DNA of 64,000 nucleotides from Streptomyces flaveus (GTDB taxonomy: Bacteria; Actinomycetota; Actinomycetes; Streptomycetales; Streptomycetaceae): NCBI RefSeq assembly GCF_014647675.1, contig NZ_BMPQ01000021.1:80167-144166 (forward strand), given 5' to 3'. The stretch's first letter is position 1. Every line of letters begins with the position of its first letter. Below, piece after piece: positions 32,794-41,696 of this stretch. A model generated the notes under the pieces. That model was not told the DNA's origin. It saw nothing but the letters and a program-made list of their open reading frames with translations, and ran no database searches. The position numbers and the translations under genes are program-made.

Positions 32794-33930
32794 ATGGCTG
32801 ATCTGCAGGACGAGCTGCGTGCCGCCGTCGAGATGGGCGGGCTGGACCGACCGGACAGACAGCCGGTCAAGGAGCCGGAGTTCGTGACCGACGCGGGCGG
32901 CGAGGCCCCGGAGGTGAACGGCGATGTCCTGCGCCGGACGCACGCCCTCCTCGCCGCCCACCCCGTCGCCGACGGGTACAACGGGCTGCCGCAGGCGCTG
33001 CGGCAGCTGCCCTGGTACGACCTGGAGCTCGGCGAGGGCGCGATCGACACGGACGTGCCCCGGCTGCGGGAAGGCCGCGTGGGAGCGATGTTCTGGTCGC
33101 TGCGGCTGCCCGAGGGGCTCGCCGAGGAGCAGGCGGTCGGCGCGACGCTGGACCTGCTCGATCTGGTGCAGACGGTGGTACGGGAGTATCCGGAGAGCCT
33201 GCGGATGGCGTACAACGCGGCGCAGACCATCGACGCCAGGAACTGCGGGCGCGTCGCCGTGCTGCTCGGGCCCGCGGAGGCCGGCGCGCTGGGCGACTCG
33301 CTCGGCATCCTGCGCGCGCTGCACGCCCTCGGCCTGCGCGTTCTCACCCTGACCGGCACGTCCTGGGCGGGCGGCGGCAACGGGCTGACCCGGTTCGGCG
33401 AGGAGGTCGTACGCGAGATGAACCGCATCGGCGTACTCGCGGACCTGTCCGGCGCCTGCGACCCGACCGTGCGCCGCGTCCTCACCGTCTCCAGGGCCCC
33501 CGTCCTGTGCACCCGCTCCGCGGCCCGCGCCCTGCGCCCCCACCCGGCCAACCTCCCCGACGACCTGCTCACCCGGCTGGGCGCGACCAAGGGCCTCTGC
33601 CTGGTACCGCTGACGGCGGAACAGACGGGTCCTTCGGTACGGGACGTCGCGGACCACCTCGACCACGTACGCGCGCTCGCGGGCCCGGAGTGCGTCGGCC
33701 TCTCGGGTACGTACGACTCCGGCGCCGCCCACCCGCAGGACCTGCCCGACGCCTCGGGCTATCCGCACCTCATCGCCGAACTCCTGCACCGCGGCTGGTC
33801 CGAACCCGACCTGTCCCTGCTCACCTGGGGCAACGTCCAACGCGTACTGCGCGCCGCGGACTTCACGGCCAAGGCCGCGCAACAGCGCCGCGGACCGTCC
33901 ACGGCGAGCATCGCCCAGCTCGACGGTTAG
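32794..33930 (+). CDS. Peptidase family M19 (renal-dipeptidase-type) membrane-dipeptidase homologue
   Basis: The 378-residue protein has the M19 N-terminal block HPVADGYNGLPQALRQLPWY (family HxD replaced by AD), VPRLREGRVGAMFWSLRLPE, and the C-terminal YPHLIAELLHRGWSEPDLSL with LTWGNVQRVLR. M19 enzymes are zinc dipeptidases. The usual HxD zinc pair is not obvious here, so activity is uncertain. ATG at 32794 follows GGAGC. Confidence 0.85.
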   Translation: MADLQDELRAAVEMGGLDRPDRQPVKEPEFVTDAGGEAPEVNGDVLRRTHALLAAHPVADGYNGLPQALRQLPWYDLELGEGAIDTDVPRLREGRVGAMFWSLRLPEGLAEEQAVGATLDLLDLVQTVVREYPESLRMAYNAAQTIDARNCGRVAVLLGPAEAGALGDSLGILRALHALGLRVLTLTGTSWAGGGNGLTRFGEEVVREMNRIGVLADLSGACDPTVRRVLTVSRAPVLCTRSAARALRPHPANLPDDLLTRLGATKGLCLVPLTAEQTGPSVRDVADHLDHVRALAGPECVGLSGTYDSGAAHPQDLPDASGYPHLIAELLHRGWSEPDLSLLTWGNVQRVLRAADFTAKAAQQRRGPSTASIAQLDG

Positions 33931-33944
33931 CGCCGCTGAGTCCC

Positions 33945-34304
33945 TCAGCAGGCGCAGAGGCAGAACGGGTGGCCGGCCGGGTCCGCGTACACCCGGAAGC
34001 CACGCGTCCGGTCCTCCGCGTCGAGCACCTTCGCGCCCAGCGCGAGAACCTCCTTCTCCGCCGCGTCCATGTCGTCGACGGTCAGGTCCAGATGGAACTG
34101 CTGCGAAGCGTCGGGCGCCGGCCACTTCGGCGGTACGTGTCCGGGGGCGGCCTGGAACGCCAGAGTCTGCCCTCCGGGCACGTGCAGGTCGACCCAGCCG
34201 TCGTCCTCCTCGAGGTCACCACCCAGCACCCCGGCGTAGAACTCGGCGAGGGCGCGCGGGTCGGGACAGTCCAGGACGACGGCACCCAGCTTGGCGAGAG
34301 CCAT
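33945..34304 (-). CDS. VOC (glyoxalase/bleomycin resistance) family protein
   Basis: The 119-residue protein has the VOC fold sequence pattern: MALAKLGAVVLDCPDPRALA then EFYAGVLGG, HLDLTVDDMDAAEKEVLALG, and FRVYADPAGHPFCLCAC at the end. No substrate can be assigned. It is divergent from the CGNR gene, with an 82-bp operator-like gap. Confidence 0.88.
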   Translation of the reverse strand: MALAKLGAVVLDCPDPRALAEFYAGVLGGDLEEDDGWVDLHVPGGQTLAFQAAPGHVPPKWPAPDASQQFHLDLTVDDMDAAEKEVLALGAKVLDAEDRTRGFRVYADPAGHPFCLCAC

Positions 34305-34317
34305 GACTTCCTCCTTG

Positions 34318-34377
34318 GTTACCTCTAAGAGGCCTCAACGAGTAACGGTTACTGCATGCTCCCGCATAAGAGGTAAC
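34318..34377. promoter_or_regulatory. Repeated GTTAC motifs between VOC and CGNR genes
   Basis: GTTACCTCT (34318-34326) is inverted as AGAGGTAAC (34369-34377). Between them lies AGTAACGGTTACT (34341-34353), a perfect 6+1+6 palindrome. Four GTTAC/GTAAC half-sites in a short divergent promoter region suggest a shared operator, possibly for the CGNR protein itself. Confidence 0.5.
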
Positions 34378-34386
34378 GTCGCAACC

Positions 34387-34911
34387 ATGAATGACCGAGC
34401 GCCCGCTCCCGGCGGCCTGGCCCTCGTCGAGTCCCTGGTGAACACCCTGGACATCGAGACGGGTGCCGACTCCCTGGACACGGCCGAGGGGCGCGCGGCG
34501 CTGGACCTGACGGAGGCGGGCCTGGCGTCGGCGCGCGAGCTGCGCGAGTCCCTGCGCGCCGCCTGTCTGGCCCACGCGGGCCACCCTCCGCACCGCACGG
34601 TGACCCCCCTGGGCGAGCTGCTGGCCCAGGCACCGCTGCTGATCACGGTCGACGAACGAGACGGCTCCGCCTCCCTCGCCCCCGCCCGCCCCGCCCTCCT
34701 CGCCTCCCGCGTGGCCGCCGCGATCGCCGAGGCCGTCACCGCCGGCACCTGGCTCCGCCTCAAGGCCTGCGAGGCCCCGACCTGCCGCTGGGCGTACTAC
34801 GACCGCAGCCCGGCGGGGCGAGGGCGCTGGTGCAGCATGTCGGTCTGCGGGGCGAGGGCGAAGATGCGCCGCTACCGAGCGAGCGCGAAGGAATCACGGG
34901 ATTCACGGTGA
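34387..34911 (+). CDS. CGNR zinc-finger domain protein with variant CGAR motif
   Basis: The 174-residue protein has an N-terminal region of the ABATE type (LALVESLVNTLDIETGADSL) and a C-terminal CGNR zinc finger: ACEAPTCRWAYYDRSPAGRG then RWCSMSVCGARAKMRRYR. The four cysteines are kept, but the name-giving N is A. CGNR proteins are stress-response transcription regulators. ATG at 34387 is the start consistent with the family. Confidence 0.85.
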   Translation: MNDRAPAPGGLALVESLVNTLDIETGADSLDTAEGRAALDLTEAGLASARELRESLRAACLAHAGHPPHRTVTPLGELLAQAPLLITVDERDGSASLAPARPALLASRVAAAIAEAVTAGTWLRLKACEAPTCRWAYYDRSPAGRGRWCSMSVCGARAKMRRYRASAKESRDSR

Positions 34912-34976
34912 AGGACGCGCGCGAGGACTTGTGACACCGTCGGCCAAAGGCCGCAGACCAAACTGCCGAACAGGCC

Positions 34977-36320
34977 CTAAGCCGTCGGACGACCCATCGC
35001 CCGGTACGTCCAGCCCGCCGCCCGCCACACCGCCGGGTCCAGCGCGTTGCGCCCGTCCAGCACAAGCCGTCGTGACACGGCCTCACCCAGCACCGCCGGA
35101 TCCAGCTCCCGGAACTCACTCCACTCGGTGAGATGCAGGACGACATCGGCACCCTGTACGGCCTCGATCGCGGAATCGGCGTACCCGAGCGTCGGAAAGA
35201 GCCGCCGCGCGTTCACCATCCCCTTCGGGTCGTACACCGTGACCTGCCCGCCCTGAAGATGGATCTGCCCCGCGACATTCAGCGCCGGCGAATCCCGTAC
35301 GTCGTCCGAGTCCGGCTTGAACGTGGCGCCCAGCACCGCGACCCGCTTCCCCAGGAACGAGCCGCCGCCCAGCGCCTGACGCGTCAGCTCCACCATCTGC
35401 CCGCGCTGCCGCATGTTGATGGAGTCGATCTCGCGCAGGAAGGTCAGCGCCTGATCGGCCCCCAACTCGCCCGCCCGCGCCATGAACGCCCGGATGTCCT
35501 TCGGCAGACACCCGCCACCGAAACCGATCCCCGCCCGCAGGAACTTCTTCCCGATCCGGTCGTCGTACCCGATCGCCTCCGCCAGCTTGGCGACGTCACC
35601 GTCCGAGGCCTCGCACATCTCGGCCATGGCGTTGATGAACGAGATCTTGGTGGCGAGGAAGGAGTTCGCCGAGGTCTTCACCAGCTCGGCGGTCGGGAAG
35701 TCCGTCACCACGAAGGGCGTGCCGTCGGCCAGCGGCGTCGCGTACACCTCGCGCAGCAGCTTCTCGGCGCGCTCGCTGCGCACACCGGCGACGATCCGGT
35801 CGGGGTGCAGCGTGTCCTTGACGGCGAAGCCCTCGCGCAGGAACTCGGGGTTCCAGGCCAGTTCGGCGTCCTCGCCGGCGGGTGCGAGTCCGGCCAGCGT
35901 ACGGGCGAGCCGGTCCGCGGAGCCGACGGGCACCGTCGACTTGCCGACGACCAGGGCGGGGCCCTTGAGATGCGGGGCGAGCGAGGTGAAGGCGGCGTCG
36001 ACGTACGACATGTCACAGGCGTACTCGCCATGCTTCTGCGGCGTGTTCACGCAGACGAAGTGGACGTCCCCGAACTCCGCGACCTCGGCCCAGTCCATCG
36101 TGAAGCGCAGCCGCCCGCTGGCCCCCTCGATCCCGGCGACATGCTTGCGCAGCAGCTCCTCGAGGCCGGGTTCGTAGATCGGGACCTCGCCCCGCTGGAG
36201 CATCTCGATCTTCTCGGGAACGACATCGAGGCCGAGCACCTCGAAGCCGAGCTCGGCCATGGCCGCGGCGTGCGTGGCGCCGAGATAGCCGGTGCCGATC
36301 ACGGTGATCTTCAGGGCCAT
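34977..36320 (-). CDS. UDP-glucose 6-dehydrogenase
   Basis: The 447-residue enzyme oxidises UDP-glucose to UDP-glucuronate, a precursor for acidic cell-surface polymers. It has the NAD loop ITVIGTGYLGATHAAAMAEL, CVNTPQ, the NPEFLREGFAVKD block and the catalytic cysteine C271 in GFGGGCLPKDIRA. The C-terminal domain shows VAVLGATFKPDSDDVRDSPA. It is divergent from the acyl-CoA dehydrogenase gene. Related GDP-mannose dehydrogenases cannot be fully excluded. Confidence 0.92.
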   Translation of the reverse strand: MALKITVIGTGYLGATHAAAMAELGFEVLGLDVVPEKIEMLQRGEVPIYEPGLEELLRKHVAGIEGASGRLRFTMDWAEVAEFGDVHFVCVNTPQKHGEYACDMSYVDAAFTSLAPHLKGPALVVGKSTVPVGSADRLARTLAGLAPAGEDAELAWNPEFLREGFAVKDTLHPDRIVAGVRSERAEKLLREVYATPLADGTPFVVTDFPTAELVKTSANSFLATKISFINAMAEMCEASDGDVAKLAEAIGYDDRIGKKFLRAGIGFGGGCLPKDIRAFMARAGELGADQALTFLREIDSINMRQRGQMVELTRQALGGGSFLGKRVAVLGATFKPDSDDVRDSPALNVAGQIHLQGGQVTVYDPKGMVNARRLFPTLGYADSAIEAVQGADVVLHLTEWSEFRELDPAVLGEAVSRRLVLDGRNALDPAVWRAAGWTYRAMGRPTA

Positions 36321-36536
36321 GGGTGCTCCAGTAGGTGGCGGGTGGGGTGCGCTGCCTGAGCATAGTCGGGGGTGTCTTGCCGCTCATCGGGCAACTCTGT
36401 GTTGCCGTCCCGTGTTGCCGTTCCTGGTCTGTTCGTCCCTTCCCGCTGTCGCCAAGCTCACGTATCACTAGCGTGGACGGGCGCATAAAATTTGAGTTAC
36501 TTAACGGTAGTTAGCGTCTTTGGAGCGTGAGATACC

Positions 36537-37694
36537 TTGGCCGGATCGGCTGACTTCGACCTGTACCGCCCGTCCGAGGAGCACGACATGCTCCGCGATA
36601 CGATCCGCGCCCTCGCGGAGGCGAAGATCGCGCCGTACGCCGCCGCGGTGGACGAGGAGTCCCGTTTCCCGCAGGAGGCCCTGGACGCCCTCGTCGCCTC
36701 CGACCTGCACGCCGTCCACGTACCGGAGAGCTACGGCGGCGCGGGCGCGGACGCGCTGGCCACGGTGATCGTGATCGAGGAGGTGGCCCGCGTCTGCGCC
36801 TCCTCCTCCCTGATACCGGCCGTGAACAAGCTGGGCTCGCTCCCCGTGATCCTCTCCGGCTCGGAGGACCTCAAGAAGAAGTACCTGGGCCCGCTGGCCG
36901 CCGGCGACGGGATGTTCTCGTACTGCCTCTCCGAGCCGGACGCGGGCTCGGACGCGGCGGGAATGAAGACGAAGGCGGTGCGGGACGGCGACTCGTACGT
37001 CCTCAACGGCGTGAAGCGCTGGATCACGAACGCGGGGGTGTCGGAGTACTACACGGTCATGGCCGTGACCGACCCCACGAAGCGCTCGAAGGGCATCTCG
37101 GCCTTCGTGGTCGAGAAGTCCGACCCCGGGGTCTCCTTCGGCGCACCGGAGAAGAAGCTCGGCATCAAGGGCTCACCGACGCGCGAGGTGTACCTGGACA
37201 ACGTCCGCATCCCCGCCGACCGCATGATCGGCGACGAGGGCACGGGCTTCGCCACCGCTATGAAGACCCTGGACCACACCCGCATCACGATCGCCGCCCA
37301 GGCCCTCGGCATCGCCCAGGGTGCGCTGGACTACGCCAAGGGCTATGTCCAGGAGCGCAAGCAGTTCGGCAAGGCGATCGCCGACTTCCAGGGCATTCAG
37401 TTCATGCTCGCCGACATGGCCATGAAGATCGAGGCCGCACGTCAGCTGACGTACGCGGCTGCCGCCAAGTCCGAGCGCGGTGACGCGGATCTGACGTTCC
37501 AGGGGGCGGCGGCGAAGTGCTTCGCGTCGGACGTGGCGATGGAGGTCACCGTCGATGCGGTGCAACTGCTGGGCGGGTACGGCTACACCCGGGACTACCC
37601 GGTGGAGCGCATGATGCGGGACGCCAAGATCACGCAGCTGTATGAGGGGACCAACCAGATCCAGCGGATCGTGATGGCACGCAACCTGCCGTAA
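36537..37694 (+). CDS. Acyl-CoA dehydrogenase
   Basis: The 385-residue flavoenzyme has the family marks YCLSEPDAGSDAAGMKTKAV and WITNAGVSEYYTVMA. The catalytic glutamate is E370 in ITQLYEGTNQIQRIVMARNL. The start is TTG at 36537, with GGAG 11 bp upstream; the next ATG (36588) would remove the conserved EEHDM region. It oxidises short- or branched-chain acyl-CoA by family similarity. A perfect hairpin terminator follows. Confidence 0.93.
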   Translation: MAGSADFDLYRPSEEHDMLRDTIRALAEAKIAPYAAAVDEESRFPQEALDALVASDLHAVHVPESYGGAGADALATVIVIEEVARVCASSSLIPAVNKLGSLPVILSGSEDLKKKYLGPLAAGDGMFSYCLSEPDAGSDAAGMKTKAVRDGDSYVLNGVKRWITNAGVSEYYTVMAVTDPTKRSKGISAFVVEKSDPGVSFGAPEKKLGIKGSPTREVYLDNVRIPADRMIGDEGTGFATAMKTLDHTRITIAAQALGIAQGALDYAKGYVQERKQFGKAIADFQGIQFMLADMAMKIEAARQLTYAAAAKSERGDADLTFQGAAAKCFASDVAMEVTVDAVQLLGGYGYTRDYPVERMMRDAKITQLYEGTNQIQRIVMARNLP

Positions 37695-37714
37695 TCACTG
37701 GTGAGTTGACCGTC

Positions 37715-37743
37715 GAAGGGCGCCCACCTACTGGGCGCCCTTC
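37715..37743 (+). terminator. Strong terminator after the acyl-CoA dehydrogenase
   Basis: A perfect 12-bp stem (37715-37726 with 37732-37743), GAAGGGCGCCCA and its complement, closes on a 5-nt loop and is followed by a short T/C tract. It separates the core gene from the integrase pair. Confidence 0.85.
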
Positions 37744-37809
37744 ACTCTTTCCGGTTAATAGAGACATGGAACATGGCATGAGGCGTGTTTCGTATCTTAG
37801 TGTTCTGAC

Positions 37810-38445
37810 GTGGCCGGGGGCTTCCCGGCACACGGCGGCCGTCGTATGCCGCGCTACTTTCGACTTGTGACCAAAGCATCGTCAGGTGGGGAACTGCCCG
37901 AAGGGTGGCGTCTGGACGGGGACCGACTCGTCCACGAGGCCGAGTTGCATGGCTGGAAGCTGACCGTCGTGAGCTTCCTCGATGCGCCATGGGACGGCCC
38001 GACAAGCCTCTGCATCGAACCACCTGATGATCCAGACGTCACGGTCGGGACGGATGGCATCACGGCGGAGCTCATGCGATCGATCTCCCTCGCGGAGATC
38101 CGCAGGACGGCGAAGGAGCTGCGGGCGCGTCTGGGGCACTCAGCTGGCGAGACCGCCGTTGCGGCGGTGCTTCACCGGGTTGAGACAGAGCGGGAATACG
38201 CCCTGATGGCACGTGAGTACGTGCACTTGGTGCAGCAGGGGTACCGCAGCCCCATCACGCGACTGGCGTCTGCGTGGGGGCTGAGTCGGAACACCATCAG
38301 CGGCCGCGTGCGGCGGGCGCGTGCCATGGGCTTCCTCGACGGGCCGCCGGGTAAACCCGCGGACCGCCTGACCGACAAGGCCAGGCGGCATCTGGAGGGG
38401 GACGATGCACGTGACTCGGAACGGGGCCGGATCGGCGGACGGTGA
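37810..38445 (+). CDS. Helix-turn-helix protein paired with integrase
   Basis: The 211-residue protein has a C-terminal HTH-like segment SPITRLASAWGLSRNTISGR with VRRARAMGFL, preceded by a helical region and an unrecognised N-terminal domain. GTG at 37810 or ATG at 37846 could be the start. It overlaps the integrase gene by 41 bp. Its GC content and codon choices look less extreme than those of neighbouring core genes, suggesting transfer. A small regulator or excision-linked role is only a guess. Confidence 0.65.
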   Translation: MAGGFPAHGGRRMPRYFRLVTKASSGGELPEGWRLDGDRLVHEAELHGWKLTVVSFLDAPWDGPTSLCIEPPDDPDVTVGTDGITAELMRSISLAEIRRTAKELRARLGHSAGETAVAAVLHRVETEREYALMAREYVHLVQQGYRSPITRLASAWGLSRNTISGRVRRARAMGFLDGPPGKPADRLTDKARRHLEGDDARDSERGRIGGR

Positions 38446-39457
38446 GCCGCTCGTGGTGGTCTTTGAGCGATGGGCCACTACGAGAGGGGTGGAGAACAGC
38501 AGCGTCAAGCAGTATCGGACGATGCTGGACAGGACAGTGGCGCCGTTCTTCGGAGCCGACGGCATCAGGGCCGTTACCTCGTCTCAGATCGAGAAGTGGG
38601 TGGAGTGGATGGTCCACTCACGCGGCTACAAGCCCGCCACCATCCGATTCCGCTTCAACATCCTCAGGGGAGTGTTCAGTTGGGCCATGGAGCAAGAGTT
38701 GGCCGACACCAACCCGTGCAAGCCAGTGGCTCTCCCCGTCAGCAGCGCTCGGACATACAGGGACCAACGCGCGGAGGTCCACATTCCGAGCACGGAGACC
38801 GTACTTGCTGTCATCGCGGCTGCCCCGGAGCGGTACCAGGAGATGCTGTGGCTGATGGCGGGCTGTGGGCTGCGGCTCGGCGAGTCCATGGGGCTCGGCC
38901 GTGACCGCATCTCCTTCTCCCACCGGCTGGTCACCGTCGACCGGCAAGTCGCCTGCGACCGGGACACCGGATCGGGACGGTACGGCAGCATGCGGCTGCG
39001 TCACGTCAAATGGCGTGAGGACGGGGAGCGCGGCCGTCGCGTCCCGCTGCCCGATGTGGTGGCATTGGCCCTACGCCGTCACCTCAGGGACTATGCCACC
39101 TGGGGTGAAGAGGAACTGCTGTTCAGCAACGTGACAGGCACAGGACTGCTTTACACGTACTACTGGTACGGCAGGATCTGGCGTCCCACTCTCGCCGCAG
39201 CCGGCGTCGACTATTTCAAGCCGCACAGTCTCAGGCACTTCTATGCTGCGTCCCTGCTGAGCCAGGGGGTATCGATCACCGAGGTCTCGGCTTGGCTGGG
39301 CCACACGTCGGTGAGCTTCACCGAGCGGTACTACTCGGCCCTGATGCCGGACGCACCTGACCGCGCGCGGCTTGCGATCGACGGAGCCTTGGGGGCTGGC
39401 GACCAAGGCGCTGCCACCCGTGGAATGCCCGGACTCCGCGGAGTGGCGTCCGCGTAG
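38405..39457 (+). CDS. Tyrosine recombinase/integrase
   Basis: The 350-residue protein has the SAM-like core-binding domain (about residues 15-110; SVKQYRTMLDRTVAPFFGAD) and a catalytic domain with all main residues: R157 in GCGLRLGESM, H274 and R277 in HSLRHFYAASLL, H300 in WLGHTSVSFTERYYSAL, and nucleophile Y309. It should be active. No tRNA gene or clear att repeats were seen beside it. A hairpin terminator follows. Confidence 0.92.
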   Translation: MHVTRNGAGSADGEPLVVVFERWATTRGVENSSVKQYRTMLDRTVAPFFGADGIRAVTSSQIEKWVEWMVHSRGYKPATIRFRFNILRGVFSWAMEQELADTNPCKPVALPVSSARTYRDQRAEVHIPSTETVLAVIAAAPERYQEMLWLMAGCGLRLGESMGLGRDRISFSHRLVTVDRQVACDRDTGSGRYGSMRLRHVKWREDGERGRRVPLPDVVALALRRHLRDYATWGEEELLFSNVTGTGLLYTYYWYGRIWRPTLAAAGVDYFKPHSLRHFYAASLLSQGVSITEVSAWLGHTSVSFTERYYSALMPDAPDRARLAIDGALGAGDQGAATRGMPGLRGVASA

Positions 39458-39470
39458 CGAGCCCGTGTGA

Positions 39471-39510
39471 GCTGCCGAGCTGCCAGATTGTTCAGGGCAT
39501 GCTCGGCAGC
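39471..39510 (+). terminator. Hairpin after the integrase gene
   Basis: GCTGCCGAG (39471-39479) pairs perfectly with CTCGGCAGC (39502-39510) across a 22-nt loop, 14 bp after the integrase stop. Confidence 0.5.
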
Positions 39511-39662
39511 CACGGCCTGGGCCAGTTGATCATCTGTTGGTCATCGCTTGTCGTGGCGGATCCGATCGCCGCCCGGTTGCGGGACGGCCATGCGCTGACG
39601 GTGACGGAGATTGCGCTCGCGGTCCTCGACGCCGGGGCGCCTCGGAGAAACGAGGGGAAGGG

Positions 39663-41243
39663 TCAGTCATCGCTGGGTGATGGCATGACTGGGCAGGTGG
39701 TATCCGTGTTGGGCAGTTTGCCCTCGATCAGGTAGCGGTTGACCGTGTCGTCGATGCACTTGTTCTGGGGGGCGAAGAGTCCCGCGTAGACGGTGTGGCG
39801 GAAGGCGCCGCGCAGGGTGACAAGGCGGGAGCCGGCCAAGGCCCGGTGCGCGACCTGCTGGCCCGGGTAGACGGCCGCCGGGTCGCCGGTCGCACCCACC
39901 ATCAGGACCGGGACAGCGTTGTGGACCTTCGTGGGAGGTTCCGCCGGAGCGGTCGGCCAGAATGAGCAGGGGCTGATGTTGCGGGTCAGCGGTCCGAACA
40001 GCGGCTCGTCCGCCCGGTGGGCCTGGATGTCCCGGTAGTAGGTCTCGGGATCGCGGGACACGGCCCGGTCCGCGCACTGGATCGCCGTCTGGACGCTGAA
40101 CGTTCCGTCCGCATCCGTAGAGGTGGACAGATCGGTCAGGGCCTCATCCAGGGCCTTGGGGGGTGTGACCTCGATACCACGAGCGGCGTCGCTCAAGACC
40201 CGGACGTCGGCCGCATAGTCGGCGTATACCTCCTCGCTGTCCCCACCAGTGACGCTCCACAGGATCTGGGAGAGCAGTCGGCTGTCGACCTTGTGGCTGC
40301 CCACGCGCAACGGGCCGCGGGTGGCGGCCTGGTTGATCCGGTCCATGGTGGCCATGACCTCGGCGGTAGTGGCGCCCAGGTGGTAGCGGTCGTGGTGGCC
40401 GGCCGCCCAGGCTGCCCAATTCCGCAGAGTCGCGTTCACGGCCGGGCCCTGCGTGGATGACAGGTCGGGGCCGAAGAGGTCGGGGTTCAAGGCGCTGTCG
40501 AGAACGATCCTGTCGGCGCGGCGGGGGAACATCTGCAGGTAGACCTCGCCCAGGTAGGTGCCGTACGACGAGCCGATGTAGGACAGTTTCGACTCGCCGA
40601 GGGCTGCCCGGATCACGTCCATGTCCCGGGCCGTGTTGCGGGTGGACGCGTGGGGCAGCACATCCCGGTGGCCGGCGCAGCGGGCCGCCAGGTCTTTGGA
40701 GAGTGCCACGCTCCGGTTGAAGGTGCGCCGGTCAGGTCCGGCGGAGCCGATGCTGACGGTGGGCCACTTGCAGTTCAGGGGGGTACTGCGCCCGACGAAC
40801 CGGGGGTCCATCCCGATCAGGTCGTACCGGGCCGCGATCGTGGGCTCGGCCTGCTTGACCATCAGCGCGAGGTACGTCGCCGGAACTCCGGGGCCGCCGG
40901 GGTTGTACAGGAGCGTCCCCCTCCGGTGTTTGGGATCGGTGGCCTTCAGCCGGGACATCGCGACCTTGATGGTCGGTCCGTCCGGGTGGCTGTAGTCCAA
41001 CGGCACGGTGACCTCGGCGCACTGGGCCTTCGCGTCGTCCAGTTCCTTGCCGATCGCGTCGTCCGGGCCAGTCCGGCAGCGGTGCCATTCGACCTTCTGC
41101 TGCTGGAACCGGTTCAGCCCGTCATCCGGAGCATGGCTGCCCCCCTTCGTCCGGGCCGGACCGGCACCCGCTTGCACAGCGATCACTGCGCTGCCCGCCA
41201 GGGCCACCGCGGCACCGGCCATGGCCATCCTTCGTCGACGCAT
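39663..41243 (-). CDS. Secreted alpha/beta-hydrolase, S33 tripeptidyl-aminopeptidase type
   Basis: The 526-residue protein starts with a signal peptide (MRRRRMAMAGAAVALAGSAV). The fold signatures of Streptomyces Slp/Tap peptidases follow: EVTVPLDYSHPDGPTIKVAM, GTLLYNPGGPGVPATYLALM, DPRFVGRSTP and the nucleophile motif YIGSSYGTYLGEVY. The C-terminal TAP-like domain has VLMVGATGDPAAVYPGQQVA, with the likely histidine in RGAFRHTVYAG. It probably cleaves short peptides outside the cell. Confidence 0.9.
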   Translation of the reverse strand: MRRRRMAMAGAAVALAGSAVIAVQAGAGPARTKGGSHAPDDGLNRFQQQKVEWHRCRTGPDDAIGKELDDAKAQCAEVTVPLDYSHPDGPTIKVAMSRLKATDPKHRRGTLLYNPGGPGVPATYLALMVKQAEPTIAARYDLIGMDPRFVGRSTPLNCKWPTVSIGSAGPDRRTFNRSVALSKDLAARCAGHRDVLPHASTRNTARDMDVIRAALGESKLSYIGSSYGTYLGEVYLQMFPRRADRIVLDSALNPDLFGPDLSSTQGPAVNATLRNWAAWAAGHHDRYHLGATTAEVMATMDRINQAATRGPLRVGSHKVDSRLLSQILWSVTGGDSEEVYADYAADVRVLSDAARGIEVTPPKALDEALTDLSTSTDADGTFSVQTAIQCADRAVSRDPETYYRDIQAHRADEPLFGPLTRNISPCSFWPTAPAEPPTKVHNAVPVLMVGATGDPAAVYPGQQVAHRALAGSRLVTLRGAFRHTVYAGLFAPQNKCIDDTVNRYLIEGKLPNTDTTCPVMPSPSDD

Positions 41244-41610
41244 CGATACTCCTCTTCACATGATCTTGGACACGGCAGCTGGTCACGGCGCATCGGCGAC
41301 GTCCACGACCCGTCGGGATCACGGGCCGCACCACCCAGTGCTCGAAGCTAGGCCGCACGGTCAGCCCGGCGCGTCAGCTCCCGGTCCGGTTCCCCGGCCC
41401 TGCGTGGTCTCCGTGTGCTTCGGAGGGCGGTCAACCGTTCAGCAGGCAGCTGACCAGCGGTTTCTCCCGGACTTGGCCGCTCCGAGCGAGCGGCGACCGG
41501 GAAGCCTGTGTACGACTGCGGGTTGACGTGGTCGGTCCGACTCGGCCCGCGTCGCTACACCTGTGGGCGTAGAGCGTTCCACCTGGGGATGTAGTTCCTC
41601 TGCGGTGGTG

Positions 41611-41670
41611 TCAACTCGTGGGCTCAAGCCCTTGCGGGGCCCGGAGACCTAGCGTGGCGGCGAGTTGACC
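41611..41670. promoter_or_regulatory. 9-bp inverted repeat upstream of the ABC/TCS operon
   Basis: GTCAACTCG (41611-41619) and CGAGTTGAC (41662-41670) form a perfect inverted repeat with a 42-bp spacer that includes the small palindrome GGGCTCAAGCCC (41621-41632). It lies just before the ATG at 41697. A TTGACG near 41524 could be a -35 element. The rest of the 454-bp gap 41244-41696 shows no gene. Confidence 0.4.
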
Positions 41671-41696
41671 GGCCCCCTGCGGACGAGGATGACCCG

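Noticed and set aside
30525..33590. 1021-codon minus-strand ORF opposite the Uma2 and sigma factor genes
   Set aside because: It is antisense to well-supported genes and its Arg/Ser/Pro-rich composition is that of a GC-rich shadow frame.
37695..37810. tRNA gene as integrase attachment target
   Set aside because: No tRNA-like cloverleaf or 3' tRNA fragment could be recognised on either side of the integrase pair.
27645..39457. A biosynthetic gene cluster
   Set aside because: The genes lack scaffold-forming enzymes; they are regulatory, envelope and metabolic genes of mixed type.
39499..39735. 78-codon plus-strand ORF after the integrase
   Set aside because: It begins inside the integrase terminator hairpin and overlaps the end of the S33 peptidase gene; no recognisable family or ribosome site.
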